From positions 135,583,085 through 135,647,084 of the forward strand of contig OW121741.1 in NCBI GenBank assembly GCA_933228675.1: a DNA stretch of 64,000 bases. Direction: 5' to 3'. Positions 1 to 10,775 of the stretch are shown one piece after another. Source of the stretch: Stomorhina lunata (taxonomy: Eukaryota; Arthropoda; Insecta; Diptera; Rhiniidae). Position 1 is the stretch's first letter. Each line of letters starts with the position of its first letter. Position numbers and translations under genes: made by a program. Below the pieces are notes generated by a model, which was given only the letters and a program-made list of their open reading frames with translations, was not told the DNA's origin and searched no databases.

Positions 1-760
1 CACTCTAATTTTGGTATTGGATTTTTGGATAAACAATTTTGTTACTATATTCACAGAAATTGTTTTGAAACTTTCTTTTGCTTTTGTTAAACAATTTACT
101 TAGAGCAATGGAGAATAGAGATTTTTTGAAAATTTTCTGGATAAGTTTTGGTAAAATACATAAGTCTAAAGTTTTGTTTTTGATATATACCATAAAATTT
201 TATACGAGTATACTTTTTTACTATTTGTGTTTAAAATAGTTTTTCCTCTTTTATGTTGTTTTTTTTTGGAGTGCATCGTTAGAAAGTGAGTGAAATTGTT
301 ATAAAATTGCATGAATTTTTATGTTTTTAGGTAAAAACCATGAATGATAGAAAAGGAAAGTTATAGTAAATAAAAATTAAATTTCTGAAAAAAATTAAAA
401 AAAATTTGTATTTGGCATGGATTTTTTATACCCCCAGCAAAACTTTGGTAATAGCAAATACTCTGATAACTGGTTACCTTGTAACGACTACAACATACCA
501 TCCGAATAAATAATAAGTTATTACAGAAGTACTTATTTGTAATTTAGATGGTAATTTAAGCTGAATGGCCCCGGTTCAAATCCCACCAAGGGCAACAATT
601 TTTTTTAGTTTTTTTTTTATTAAGAGAGTCTTTTTAAATGATTTTTGAATTTTAAGAACTTAAATATTATCTTCTGTAAAAAAAAATTGTAAAACTAACT
701 CACGTTAATGAAAAAATACCATCATGAGTCAATTTTGATTATGTAGGGGATGTTGAATAC
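1..760. other. Unique AT-rich spacer
   Basis: No gene is visible. The open frame at 5-193 on the minus strand is short and AT-driven, with no recognisable motif. The only structured item is the tRNA-like B-box near 573-600, listed separately. The rest is A- and T-rich sequence with short homopolymer runs. Confidence 0.6.
540..615 (+). other. tRNA-like B-box followed by a T-run (possible SINE relic)
   Basis: The sequence holds GGTTCAAATCCC, which matches an RNA polymerase III B-box. It is followed by ACCAAGGGCA and then a run of T residues that could act as a Pol III terminator. The would-be T-stem does not pair (only the two base pairs nearest the loop form), and I cannot build an acceptor stem or find a convincing A-box upstream. 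It is therefore not a functional tRNA gene. A tRNA-derived SINE tail or a chance match are both possible. Confidence 0.25.
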
Positions 761-764
761 CAAA

Positions 765-1190
765 CACAATTCTAATTGGTCTTAACTTGGTAAGCCCAAC
801 TTATCTGGGTCATCCTTCATCTCAACTGTGGACACACACCTCCTCATGGTATCACCCAGGGAGCTAGTTTAACACCCATTAATATTGTGAGTTAACATGT
901 TCCGAGAGTTGTCCCATAAGATTGATAAATATGGGTTAGGATTACGGGCTAGTAACCCTCTCTTGAAAAAAAAATACAATGAAGAGGATAAAATTGGAAT
1001 TGAAATGTCCCACTACCTAATGTTAGAGAAGGATGTCCGAAAATTCGATAGAAAGACCAAGCTTGGCCTATAAAATTGGAAAATATTCGCACAAGGTCGA
1101 AATCCATGGAATTCTAAAATATGCTCGGACTTTGACCTTAACAGGTTGTAACATTTAAGTAAGTAAGAGTCAATCTTATGTAAAAACTTA
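765..1190 (-). mobile_element. Dispersed repeat R, copy 1 (decayed)
   Basis: Read on the minus strand, this copy has a TACTTACTTAA stretch (about 1155-1168), then a block with GGTCAAAG, GAGCATATT and CCAATTTTATAGGC, then TTGGTCTTTCTATCGAA and CTTCTCTAAC. The same blocks occur in the same order on the plus strand at 16.7-16.9 kb, so the two are copies of one dispersed element. The short minus-strand frame at 1013-1210 and the plus-strand frames at 16609-16830 and 16852-17136 are parts of this repeat, not genes. The minus-strand continuation to about 765 looks like the same insertion but has only weak similarity to copy 2. The element resembles dispersed repeats common in flies; I cannot assign a superfamily. 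Confidence 0.6.
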
Positions 1191-2125
1191 TACAAAAATG
1201 AAGATTTCAATTGTTTAAGTTTTAAAATAATTTTAAAAAAGTTTTAAAATAATTACAAAAAATCGTATAAAAATATTTTTCCAAAAATTACAACAAAGCA
1301 AAAAAAAAGCAGGGAAAAACAAAGTTATTTAATTCAATTGGATGGATGTCCTTTTTTTTGTCATGGTCTCGTTTTACGTATTTGTATTTGTAAAATTATT
1401 GTTTTTGTTGTAACTTTGTTGCCCACCTTAACTATAACAATGGCCGGATTCTGGCTGTTCCTATTGTTGTCATTTGCAGTCCGTAATTGTGATAAATGTT
1501 CACAACAGCAAATCCAACAGCGACAACAATAGCAACCAACAATGTTTTACAACAAAAATGAAAGTAAACATTTTATAAAGGAATTTAACAAAAAAAAAAA
1601 TACCCTGCAGTTCGGATGGTGTCCGAAATCTTGATATGTAAAAGCCAGTTACCTAGACATCCATATATACTTTGATTTAGGCTAAAGTATTTTGTAGTAT
1701 TTCGTTTCAAGTTTCCTAGACAAAGACTTGTGACAATTTGTTAAAGCCTTTATTTGACTTTCCTTTGAAACTGCTGGGTACATATTTTTATATTTTTGGT
1801 TTTTTATTTCATTCGATTGTCCTATTTCAGTGATTGCTTGTTGTGATTTGTTCGTGGCTATTTAAATATTTATGTAAGCATAAAGGACTCAATCTCACAT
1901 ACATACATACATCCATACATACACAAATATATTTTAGCCATTGTATTTAAACCAAACAAAAAAAATATGCAAACCTCGGACTATAGAACTAGCCGTTAAC
2001 AATGATGAATACCATTATTGTCTCAGTCGTAAACGACAGCTTATTGTCAGCTTTAACCAGATGAATCGTTAAAGCTTGTTAGTTTCTGTTGGAAGACCCT
2101 ATATAAAAGGCCCTAGAATTTTTTT
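1190..2125. other. Unique spacer with CAA/CAG run and (ACAT)n microsatellite
   Basis: No gene is supported. An opa-like CAA/CAG run occurs at about 1500-1545 and an imperfect ACAT microsatellite at about 1896-1925. The 64-codon plus frame at 1338-1532 is hydrophobic and then glutamine-rich, but it reads through the CAA run and has no recognisable domain. A TATA-like site is listed separately. Confidence 0.6.
2100..2110 (+). promoter_or_regulatory. TATA-box-like sequence
   Basis: TATATAAAAGG fits the strong TATA consensus closely. It lies 16 bp upstream of the start of a dispersed element and no gene follows, so it may be a relic of a retroelement promoter or a chance match in AT-rich DNA. 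Confidence 0.2.
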
Positions 2126-2480
2126 ATGCCCTTCACCATCATACGTGGAAAGGGTATTATAAGTTTGTGCTGATGTATGTAACGCATGGAAATATTTGTC
2201 TTAGACACATCTTTTAGTATACCAATAGGCTTAGAATCACTTTTTGAGTCGATTTAGCGATGTCCGTCCGTCTGTCTGATTGGTTTGACCCCCATGTAAA
2301 CCATGTAATCAAAGTACAGGTCGCAATTCTAAAGATAATTTGATGAAATTTTGCACCGATCATTTTTTTGATAGTGGGACCATGGCTATTGATATTCGCC
2401 AAAATCGGTCCATTAATGGTGGTACCTCCTATAGGTCTTGCTTTCCGGAATTGATATATTAGCCATAAATATCAATATTT
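2126..2480 (+). mobile_element. Element B copy 1, 3' truncated
   Basis: This copy starts with ATGCCCTTCACC and GGAAAGGGTATTATAAG, then GATGTATGTAACGCATGG, a GAGTCGATTTAGCGATG stretch and the GTCCGTCCGTCTG block typical of a widespread class of fly interspersed elements. It stops in the middle of the element, where a second copy begins. The plus/minus frames here are shadows. It is non-coding and presumably non-autonomous. Confidence 0.85.
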
Positions 2481-3118
2481 ATGCCCTTCAACACCATAGG
2501 TGGAAATAGTATTATAAGTTTATGCTGATGTATGTAACGCATAGAAATATTTGTCTTAGAACCACGTTTTAGTATACTAATAGGCTTAGAATCACTTTCT
2601 AAGTCGATTTAGCGATGTCCGTCCGTCTGGCTGGACCCCCATGTAAACCATATAATCAAACTACAGGTCGCAATTCTAAAGATAATTTGATGAAATTTGG
2701 CTTAAATCATTGCTTGGATAATGGGACCATGGCTATTCGTCAAAATCGGTCTATTATTTATTGTACCTCCCATAGGACCCACTTCCCGGAATTGATATAT
2801 TGGCCACAAATATAAACATTTTTCATGAAATTTCCTAAAAATACTACTTATGTAAACTTAAATCAATGTACCAAATGTCGTTACAATCGGTCCATATTTG
2901 ACCATAGCTCCCATACAAACTTTTCTTTAAAAACGCAATAAATGAAACAAAAATCACAAAAACGCTGGTAAATCTTAAGATAATGAGAATTTCAAGTTTA
3001 GGTTTTGCACACATAATTTTTGTAACAACTGTAATCAATTTGCCAAATTTCGAGAAAATCGGTCCACATTTGACCCTAGCTCTCATATAAGTCCAAGTGA
3101 CGGAAGCAGCTTGAAATT
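2481..3118 (+). mobile_element. Element B copy 2, lacks its 3' terminus
   Basis: It begins with the same block as copy 1, offset 355 bp, and runs on through the repeated TTTGACCATAGCTC and TTTGACCCTAGCTC motifs to the CATATAAGTCCA segment. Compared with the copy at 17.44-18.24 kb it lacks the last 120-130 bp, including the terminal hairpin. Exactly at that break a degenerate minisatellite array begins. The two copies in tandem suggest either nested insertion or unequal exchange. Confidence 0.85.
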
Positions 3119-3119
3119 T

Positions 3120-5480
3120 AATTTGAAACGAAAAATTAAAAAAAAATTCTATAGAAGAATTTTCCTATAGAAAATTTGTATACAAAAAAATTTTTTAAAA
3201 CAAATTTGGAAATAAAACGTATTCTTTAGAAAATTTTCAAAAAAAAATTATATAGAAAACTTAAAAAAATTCTATAGAAAACTTAAAAAAATGCTATTGT
3301 AAATTTTTAAAATAAAAAAAATCTAAAAATAAATTTGGAAACATAAAATTTTCTAAAGAAAAATTTTAAAACTATAGTGTCTTATATAGAAATTTTAAAA
3401 CGAAAAATTTTTGCAAAAAGAATTTTTAAACGAAAAACTTTCCAATAGAAAAAATTTTCAAACAAAAGTTTTGCTATAGAGAAATTTTAAAATTTTAAAA
3501 ATTTTCTATAGATAATTTAAAAAAAAAAATTCTTTACACCAAAGTTTTAAAATTTTAAACTGTCTTAAAATAATTTTTGGCTAAAAGTTTTCTATCGAAA
3601 ACTTTTTTAATGCGAAATTTCCATTGAAAATATTTTAAAACAGAAAATTAAAAAAAAAAATTAAGCCGAAAAGTTTTCCAAAAAGAAATTTATAGAAATA
3701 TTTTAAAACTACGAATTTTCTTAAGAAAATTTGAAAACAAAAGGAATTTAAAAACGAAAAATATTCTATAGAAAAATTTGAATATTCATTTTTTTAATAC
3801 AGAAATTAAAAAACGAAAAATTTTCCCAAAAAAAAAAAAATTTTTAAGCAAAAAATTTTCCAATAGCAAAATTTATATAACAAAAAGTAGGACTAAGTGC
3901 AAATAATTTTTCTTTTGGACAAAAGTTTTACTACAGACAAATTTAAGAATTTTAAAAATTTGATATAGAAAAATTTTAAAACAAAAAATTTTGTTTTAAA
4001 TAATTTTTAAAGGGACAATTTTCTCTAGAAAAATTTTTAAACAAAATTTTTAAAATTAAAAAATATTTTAAGAACAATTTAGTATTTGAAATTTTAAAAA
4101 TATTAAATTATCTTAAACAAAATATTCTGAAGAAAAATATTAAAACTAATAATTTTTCTATAGAAAAAATTAAATACAAAATATTAGGTATAAAAAATTA
4201 TCAAACAAAAAATTTTTTTCAGAAAAATTTTAAACTTAAAATTTTCTGTAGAGAAATTACAAAACAAAAATTTTTTTTAAAAAAAAATTTTACTCGAAAA
4301 GTTTTTGATAGAAAAATTCCTATAAGAAAATTTTAAAACAAAAGAATTGTTATAGAAAAATTTTAAGACAAAAAATTTTGAAACGAAAATTTTTTTATAC
4401 AAAAGTTTAAAACAAAAAATTTTAAACGAAGAATTCTCTTTAAAAACATTTTTAAATGAACAATTTTCTAAAAGATTAAATGTTCATTTTTCTAAAAAAA
4501 AAATCTTTAAAATCAATTTTGTATAAAAAATTTTCAATACGAACCATTTTCTATAAAATATTAAAAAAAAAATATAATTTCTGTAGAAAAATTTTGAAAA
4601 TGAAAAAATTCCTCAAGAAAAATTTCAAAACAAAAAAATTACTAAGAAAAATTTTGCAACAAATAATTTTCTTTGAAAAATTTAAAGTAAAAAATTTCTA
4701 TGGAAAATTATTTTACCAAATAATCCTCTTTTAAAAAATTTTATAACGAAAAATTTTCTAAAGAAAATTTTCTACAAAAAAAAATTCTTTATGAGAATCT
4801 TCTTTAAACAAAATCAATAAAAAAAATGTTTTGAATGAAAAATTTTTAATAGAAAAGTTTTCTATAGAAAAATTTTAAAAGACAAATTTTCTATGTGCAA
4901 ATATTGAAACGACACATTTCCTAAATACAAAATTTCTACAGAAAAATCTTAAAACTATTTAATTTCAAAACAAATTTGTAAAGATATTTTCTATAGCTAA
5001 ATTTGAAGACAAAAAATTTTCTACAGAATTTTTTTATTTTTAAAGGAAAACTTTTACGCCAAAATCTTGTATATAAAAAACTTTTCTTAAAAAAATACCT
5101 TAAAAAAGTTAAAAAAAAAGTTTCAAGGAAAAAATTTTAAAACGAAAAATTTTTAAGAGAAATATTTTAAAACAAAAAATATTCAACTTAAAAACAAATA
5201 TGAAAAGAAAACTGAAAATAAAAAAATTTGTACAAAAAGTTTCCATAGAAAAATAAAAGAAAATCTTAAGTTTTTAGTAAAAATTTATCTGTAGAAAAAT
5301 TTTTATAAAAAAAAATATTTTAAACGAAAAATTTTTTAATGAAAAATTAAAAAACGAATTAAATTCAAATCAATTTTATAACGAAATTTTCTTTACTTAA
5401 ATTTGAAAACAAAAAGTTTTCTATAAAAAAGTTTTTTGCATAAAAATTTTATATTGAAAAATTTTTATAGACTAAAAACT
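3120..5480. repeat. Array A1: old, decayed CTATAG minisatellite
   Basis: A/T tracts are interrupted at irregular intervals by CTATAG and close variants flanked by TTTT and AAAA, often with AAAACGAAAAA or AAAACAAAAAA between. Spacing clusters loosely around 25-30 bp, but indels and substitutions have erased a clear unit. It has the same dyad core as the other arrays and looks like the oldest of them. The 84-codon frame at 4480-4734 is lysine/phenylalanine low-complexity read-through. A run of more than 20 T residues at about 5488-5513 ends the block. Confidence 0.85.
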
Positions 5481-5513
5481 TTTCTTAACGCGTTTTTTTT
5501 TTTTTTTTTTTTT

Positions 5514-7020
5514 TTGTTAAGACCAACATCATCAAGAAGAATATTCTAGAAGGGTCGAAAACCACACATTATATCTAATTTAAGAGACAGAATAATAACG
5601 AATTATAGTGTCTAAACAAATATCAATATAATGCCAAGTTCATCATCTAAACGGAAACACACAACATTTTTCACTTTTATCTTTTTTTATTACCCCCACA
5701 TTTGTTGTTGCTTTTTGTATTGAAAATTTTTTCATATACCAAAAATTCTTCTATTTCGTTATTGTCTCTTTTTTTGGAACCCAATTTTTAATCTACCAAA
5801 AATTATAAATCAAATATCCTGAAAACTATAATCAGAAATAGGGGAAACGACAAGGAAAACATAAAGGAAAATAGTTCAAGAATTCAAATAAGTGACACTT
5901 TGTAGTTTGATTTATTCCCTAATATTATTTCAGTTTCTTTGGCAAGAAAAATGTCCGCCTTTTCTTTGTTCAAGTCTCCTTGACCCTGTCACAGGACTTT
6001 GTGATTTTTCCTGTTCTTTTTTTTTTTTTTTTGTGGACAACAAAGAAAAGCAAATAATAACGAAACAGAAGCTAAAGAAAACGAAAACAATATTTTATAT
6101 TTGATTTTTTATTTGGATGATACTCAATACAAGCGACTTCATGTTTCTTGACCAACAACAACAGCAGCAAATCAGCAGCAGCAACAAAAGCAACATCACC
6201 AATATTGCCATAACCTTTGGCAATATCATTAGCAGCGAAGACAACTTGCAATTGTGTGTTTTTCATCATTCATTGTCAACAGCTTGTGCTGCTGTTGCTA
6301 CGAGAAAACAGCAACAACATGACATAAACAGCACAACCATAATTTAAGATGCCACCACTAAGAAAAATGTCATGTTTGGATTTAACAACAATTTCGTATA
6401 TTTCGTTTTCGTTTATACTTTTCGCAGCATAAATGTCAGAAAAGAAAAGACCCCAACAAATAGAGTTATCAACATATGTTTATACACATGTTTATCATCA
6501 TGATACTCGTTTATGTATGAGTATGTATTTGTGGGAGGGGGAAATATGTGAGAAAAGCCTTCTGGTGTTTTCGGTTAGTTCCACGTACCCTCATACAACT
6601 TTCGTTTAAACAAATACAAAATTACAACTAAACTTTTTAAACTGAACAATCATGATGAGGATGATGATGATGATGTTGATAATAGTGATATTTTTGGCAT
6701 CTAACAAATGTTTGTCGCAAGCGAAATGTATATACATAACTTATACTAGCATACATACATATTAACACAGTTTTCACCCAAAACAAAATAAAATGGAAAA
6801 AAATGCAAAACTGATATTCATATGTATTTAGGTTGGGCTCATGAAATAGTTATCTTCGATACCCTGTGGAAATTAAGAAAAAGGGGAACGAATATTTTGC
6901 AATATTTGAATAAGAGTTTCGTGTTTAAATTCGAGTTTAATTTGCAACAAAATTTTGTTAACAAATTAGGGCGGAAAGTTTTTATTGGATCAATTCCAAA
7001 AAGAAAGAAAAACTGTTGTC
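5514..7020. other. Unique spacer with CAA/CAG run and (GAT)n
   Basis: This is mostly unique intron-like DNA. It has a poly-T run near 6018-6032, an opa-like CAACAGCAG run at 6150-6200, and a GAT microsatellite at about 6653-6680. The overlapping frames at 5892-6104, 6117-6347 and 6072-6269 run across the T-tract and glutamine-type repeats and show no recognised domain. The frame at 6822-7091 ends inside array A2. I see no supportable gene. Confidence 0.6.
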
Positions 7021-7024
7021 AAAA

Positions 7025-7990
7025 CAAAAGATTTTCTATAGAAAAATTGCAGAACAATTTTGATGAAATTTTTCTTATATACAAATTTTGATAAAATTTT
7101 TCTTATGTACAAATTTTGACAAAATTTTTCTTATAAAAAAATTTTTATTTTTATAAAATTTTTCCTATAGAAAAATTTTATCAAAATTTTTCCTATAGAA
7201 AAATTTTATCAAAATTTTTCCTATAGAAAAATTTTATCAAAATTTTTCCTATAGAAAAATTTTATCAAATTTTTTCTATAAGAAAAATTTTATCATAGAA
7301 AATTTTTGATGAAATTTTTCTTATTGAAAAATTTTGATTAAATTTTTCTTATAGAAAAATTTTGAAGAATTTTTCTTATAGAAAAATTTTGAAGAAATTT
7401 TTTTATAGAAAAATTTTGAAAAAGTTTTTCTTATAGAAAAATTTTGAAGAAATTTTTCTTATAGAAAAATTTTGAAGAAATATTTTTTTACAGAAAAATG
7501 CTCTTATAGAAAAATTTTGATAAAATTTTTCTTATAGAAAAATGTTGATGAAATTTTTCTTAAAGAAAAATTATGATGAAATTTTTCTTATAGAAAAATG
7601 TTGATGAAATTTTTCTTTAAGAAAAATTATGATGAAATTTTTCTTATAGAAAAATTTTGATGAAATTTTTCTTATAGAAAAATTTTAATGAAATTTTTCT
7701 TTTAGTAAAATTTAAATTAAATTTTACTTATAGAAAAATTTTAATGAAATTTTTCTTATTGAAAATTTTTAATGAAATTTTTCTAATAGAAAAATTCAAA
7801 AAAAAAATTTCTTGCAGAAAAATTTTAATGAAATTTTTCTTATAGAAATATTTTAATAAAATTTCTCTTATAGAAATATTTTGATCAAATCATTCTTATA
7901 GAAAACTTTTGATAAAATTTTTCTTATAGAAAACTTTTGATGAAATTTTTCTTATAGAAAACTTTTGATGAAATTTTTTTAATAAAAATT
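7025..7990 (-). repeat. Array A2a: 28-bp minisatellite, family F1 in minus orientation
   Basis: The unit is 28 bp: the dyad segment TTTTTCTTATAGAAAAA followed by the linker TTTTGATGAAA. A subtype with TCCTATAG and a TTTTATCAAAA linker repeats perfectly four times at about 7164-7270. The unit is the reverse complement of the one at 51.4-54.4 and 56.9-58.9 kb, so this array has the opposite orientation. Divergence rises toward both ends. Confidence 0.95.
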
Positions 7991-8960
7991 TTGAAATTTT
8001 TCTTACAGAAACATATTCTACAGAGAAATTTACTATAAATTTTTGAGAAAAATTTTTATATTGAAAAATTTTTGAAATAAAAAAATTTCTATAGAAAAAT
8101 TTTTTGCAAAAAATTTTCGATAGAAAAATGTTTGAAAAATAAATTTTCTATAGAAAAATTTTTTATAGAATAATTTTTGATAAAAATATTTTCTATAGAC
8201 CAATGTTTGATAAAAAAAATTCTATAGAAAAATTTTGGATAAAAAAATTTCTATAGAAAAATTTTGGATAAAAAAATTTCTATAGAAAAATTTTGGATAA
8301 AAAAATTTCTATAGAAAGATTTTGGATAAAAAAATGTTCTTTTCTAATGTTTGATAAAAAAAATTTCTATAGAAATAATATCAAAAATTTTCCAATAGGA
8401 AATTTTTTTATCAAAATTGTTTTTATAGAAAATTTTTTTGTCAAAATTTTTTTTACAGAAAATTTTTTATAAAAACTTTTTTTACAGAAAATTTTTCATA
8501 AAAATGTTTTCTATAAAATTTTTGATAAAAAAATTGTTTATAAAAACATTTTTGATAGCAAAATTTTCTATAGAAAAATTTTTGAGAACAAAATTTTCTA
8601 TAGAAGAATTTACTATAAATAATAAACTATAAAAATAAAAAAAATTCTGTTAATTTTTGGTAAAAAAAATTTCTGATAAAAAAAAGAAAAAAATTTCTAT
8701 TGAAAAATTTTTGATAAAAATATTTTCTACAGAAAAACTTTCGATAAAAAAATTTTCTATTGAAAAATTTTTGATAAAAATATTTTCTACAGAAAAACTT
8801 TCGATAAAAAAATTTTCTATTGAAAAATTTTTGATAAAAAAATTTTCTATTGAAAAAAGTTTGGTAAAAAATTTTTGATAAAAATTTTTCTATAGAAAAT
8901 GTTTTTTGTCAAAATTTTGTATAGAAAAATTTTTGATAAACAAATTTTCTATCCAAGAAT
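7990..8960 (+). repeat. Array A2b: 29-30-bp minisatellite, family F3
   Basis: The unit has the core TTTCTATAGAAAAA with a linker TTTTGGATAAAAAAA (29 bp, about 8222-8335) or TTTTTGATAAAAA (30 bp). An exact tandem duplication with a 60-bp period, two variant units long, lies at 8701-8820. A diagnostic variant, GTTCTTTTCTAATGTTTGA near 8335-8355, recurs at about 11570 and 12687 in array A3, so the two arrays share a duplicated segment. The frames at 8438-8632 and 8657-8878 are open only because 30 is divisible by three. Confidence 0.93.
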
Positions 8961-9328
8961 TTTTATTAGAAAAATTTTCTATAGAAAACTTTTCTTTAAA
9001 AAAATTTTCTTTCAGAAAAATTTTAATGAAATTTTCTATCAGAAAAATTTTAATGAATTTTTTTTTTTATAGAAAAATTTTTACAAAATTTTTCTTCTTA
9101 AAAAAATGTTGATGAAATTTTTCTTTTAGAAAAAATTTAGTGAAATTTTTCGTATAGACAAAATTTAAAAAAATTTTAATGAAATTTTTCATATAAAAAA
9201 AATTTTATTAAATTTTTCTTCTAGAAAAAATTTAATGAAATTCTTCTAATAGAAAAATTTTAATGAACATTTTCTTATAGAAAAATTTTAATGAAATTTT
9301 TGTTTTTATAGAAAAATGTTTAGGAAAT
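8960..9328 (-). repeat. Array A2c: mixed 28-bp units with AATGAAA linker
   Basis: At the distal edge of the A2 block the linker changes from GATAAA to TTTTAATGAAA or TTTTGATGAAA and the period returns to about 28 bp. Units are degenerate (TCTATCAG, TCGTATAG and similar variants of the core). This is a hybrid between families F1 and F2. Confidence 0.8.
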
Positions 9329-10420
9329 TTTTTTGACGAGAAGTTTTTGGTCCCGTCTAATTTCTTGTAACCTTTATATTTGTCATACTCCCACTTAGAA
9401 TAAGAGTAAGTATCTTCTATGTAAATGATCCAAATTGTAAAGTAACACCTTTTAGATGTTTTATTTTTCCGTGATGCTTTTGGCTTTTTTGTTTTCCTTG
9501 ATGCACGGATTTTTTCATAAGCTTTTTTTGCGCCAGAGTTGGTTTAAATGTTTATCATGATATAACATTTATAGTTTTTGCTAATTTTCTCTTCTCATAT
9601 TTGTTGGCTCTAATTTCGAAGAAAATGATTTATGTGCGAGGATTTTTATATCAGCCAGGACATCTTGTGTAACCGTACAGTCCTTGTTAGCATTCGTTGC
9701 TATAGTTTAATATATCATTGGCTTAAAAAAAGGATAAAACAAAAACTTAGTTTTTTTTCTTGCTGCTAGATTTTGTTAACTTTAATATGATGCCAAAATC
9801 CTTTGGAGGTTTTGTTTAAAGTCTTAATTAACAATTTATCACAATTTAATGGTAAATATGGAAAACTGAGTTTTTCTGAGCATATACAAGTTTTTTTTTT
9901 CATATTCATAATAAATATTTATTTGCCTTTCTACTGGCACATTATTTGCAAAATTATAGTGTAAAGGATAACAGAACAAAAAAAAATGCAAATTTCTTTA
10001 CATTTTACGTACATGAACTCATTCGAGCACTTAAAAAATGCATTCATTCATTTATTTAAATACATTTTGTTGAGTTTTTTGGGTTTTTGTTAATTTTGAA
10101 AAGTTTTTACTGCATATTTTTCATTTGTAAATAATTTCATATATAATTTTTTTTTTTTTTTTTGTAATTTTTTTCACGTTTCCTCTTTTGACATATAAAC
10201 ATCCTGTTGCTTGAAGGACATTGAGTGGTGGCATTTTATTTGTGTGCAATCAATTTTTTTTGAAGTCATGGAATAAAATTTTTCCGTATTTTTTTTGGTT
10301 GCCAAAATTAGCAAACCTTTACATGGTGTTGTTAATGCAGTTTAATGTCAATTTTATCTAACAGAGTAACAGGAAATAAAGGAAACAATAAAACTTTAAA
10401 AATATATAATCAAGTTTTTT
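9329..10420. other. Unique spacer
   Basis: AT-rich unique DNA with poly-T runs (about 9890-9900 and 10148-10162). No open frame of note, no inverted repeat and no recognisable element was found. Confidence 0.6.
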
Positions 10421-10640
10421 ATAACCTTAACCTCTAGAGGTGGAAAGGGTATAATAAATTTGTGATGATCAGGCGTTGTCAGCCCATACCACCAGAAGCC
10501 AATGACTTATTGTAATTTTCGTAAATACCACGATCATTAATGAAATTCGTAAAAATGAGTATAAAAAACAAAATGAGTATAAAAAGGAAAAAAGGAATTT
10601 TGATGTTAACAGAGTCGGTTGTTGCCGTTTTTTTTTTTTA
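10421..10640 (+). mobile_element. Element C copy 1 (element-B-like start)
   Basis: GGTGGAAAGGGTATAATAA near 10439 matches the start of element B. It is followed by ACCACCAGAAGCCAATGAC, then TTTTCGTAAATACCACGATC and ATTAATGAAATTCGT, then GTCGGTTGTTGCCG. The same blocks recur at 20.70-20.82 kb. Both copies precede a GATAAAAAAA-type array. The 94-codon minus-strand frame over 10469-10753 is a read-through of this repeat and its downstream flank. Confidence 0.7.
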
Positions 10641-10775
10641 TGAAAATCAAAATCAAAATCCAAAAAACTATTGGTTTTGTAAGAATTGTTAAAAATAAAT
10701 GTAACCGAATTGGGTATATTTTCGAAACAGAAATAAATTCTAATATTAAACAATTTTAGGGTTTTATATTTTTTA

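Noticed and set aside
540..615. A tRNA gene
   Set aside because: A B-box is present, but the T-stem does not pair and neither a D-arm nor an acceptor stem can be formed.
6117..6347. Glutamine-rich 76-codon frame as a possible exon
   Set aside because: The glutamines come from an opa-like CAA/CAG run that is common in fly non-coding DNA; overlapping frames on the other strand are equally open, and no domain is recognisable.
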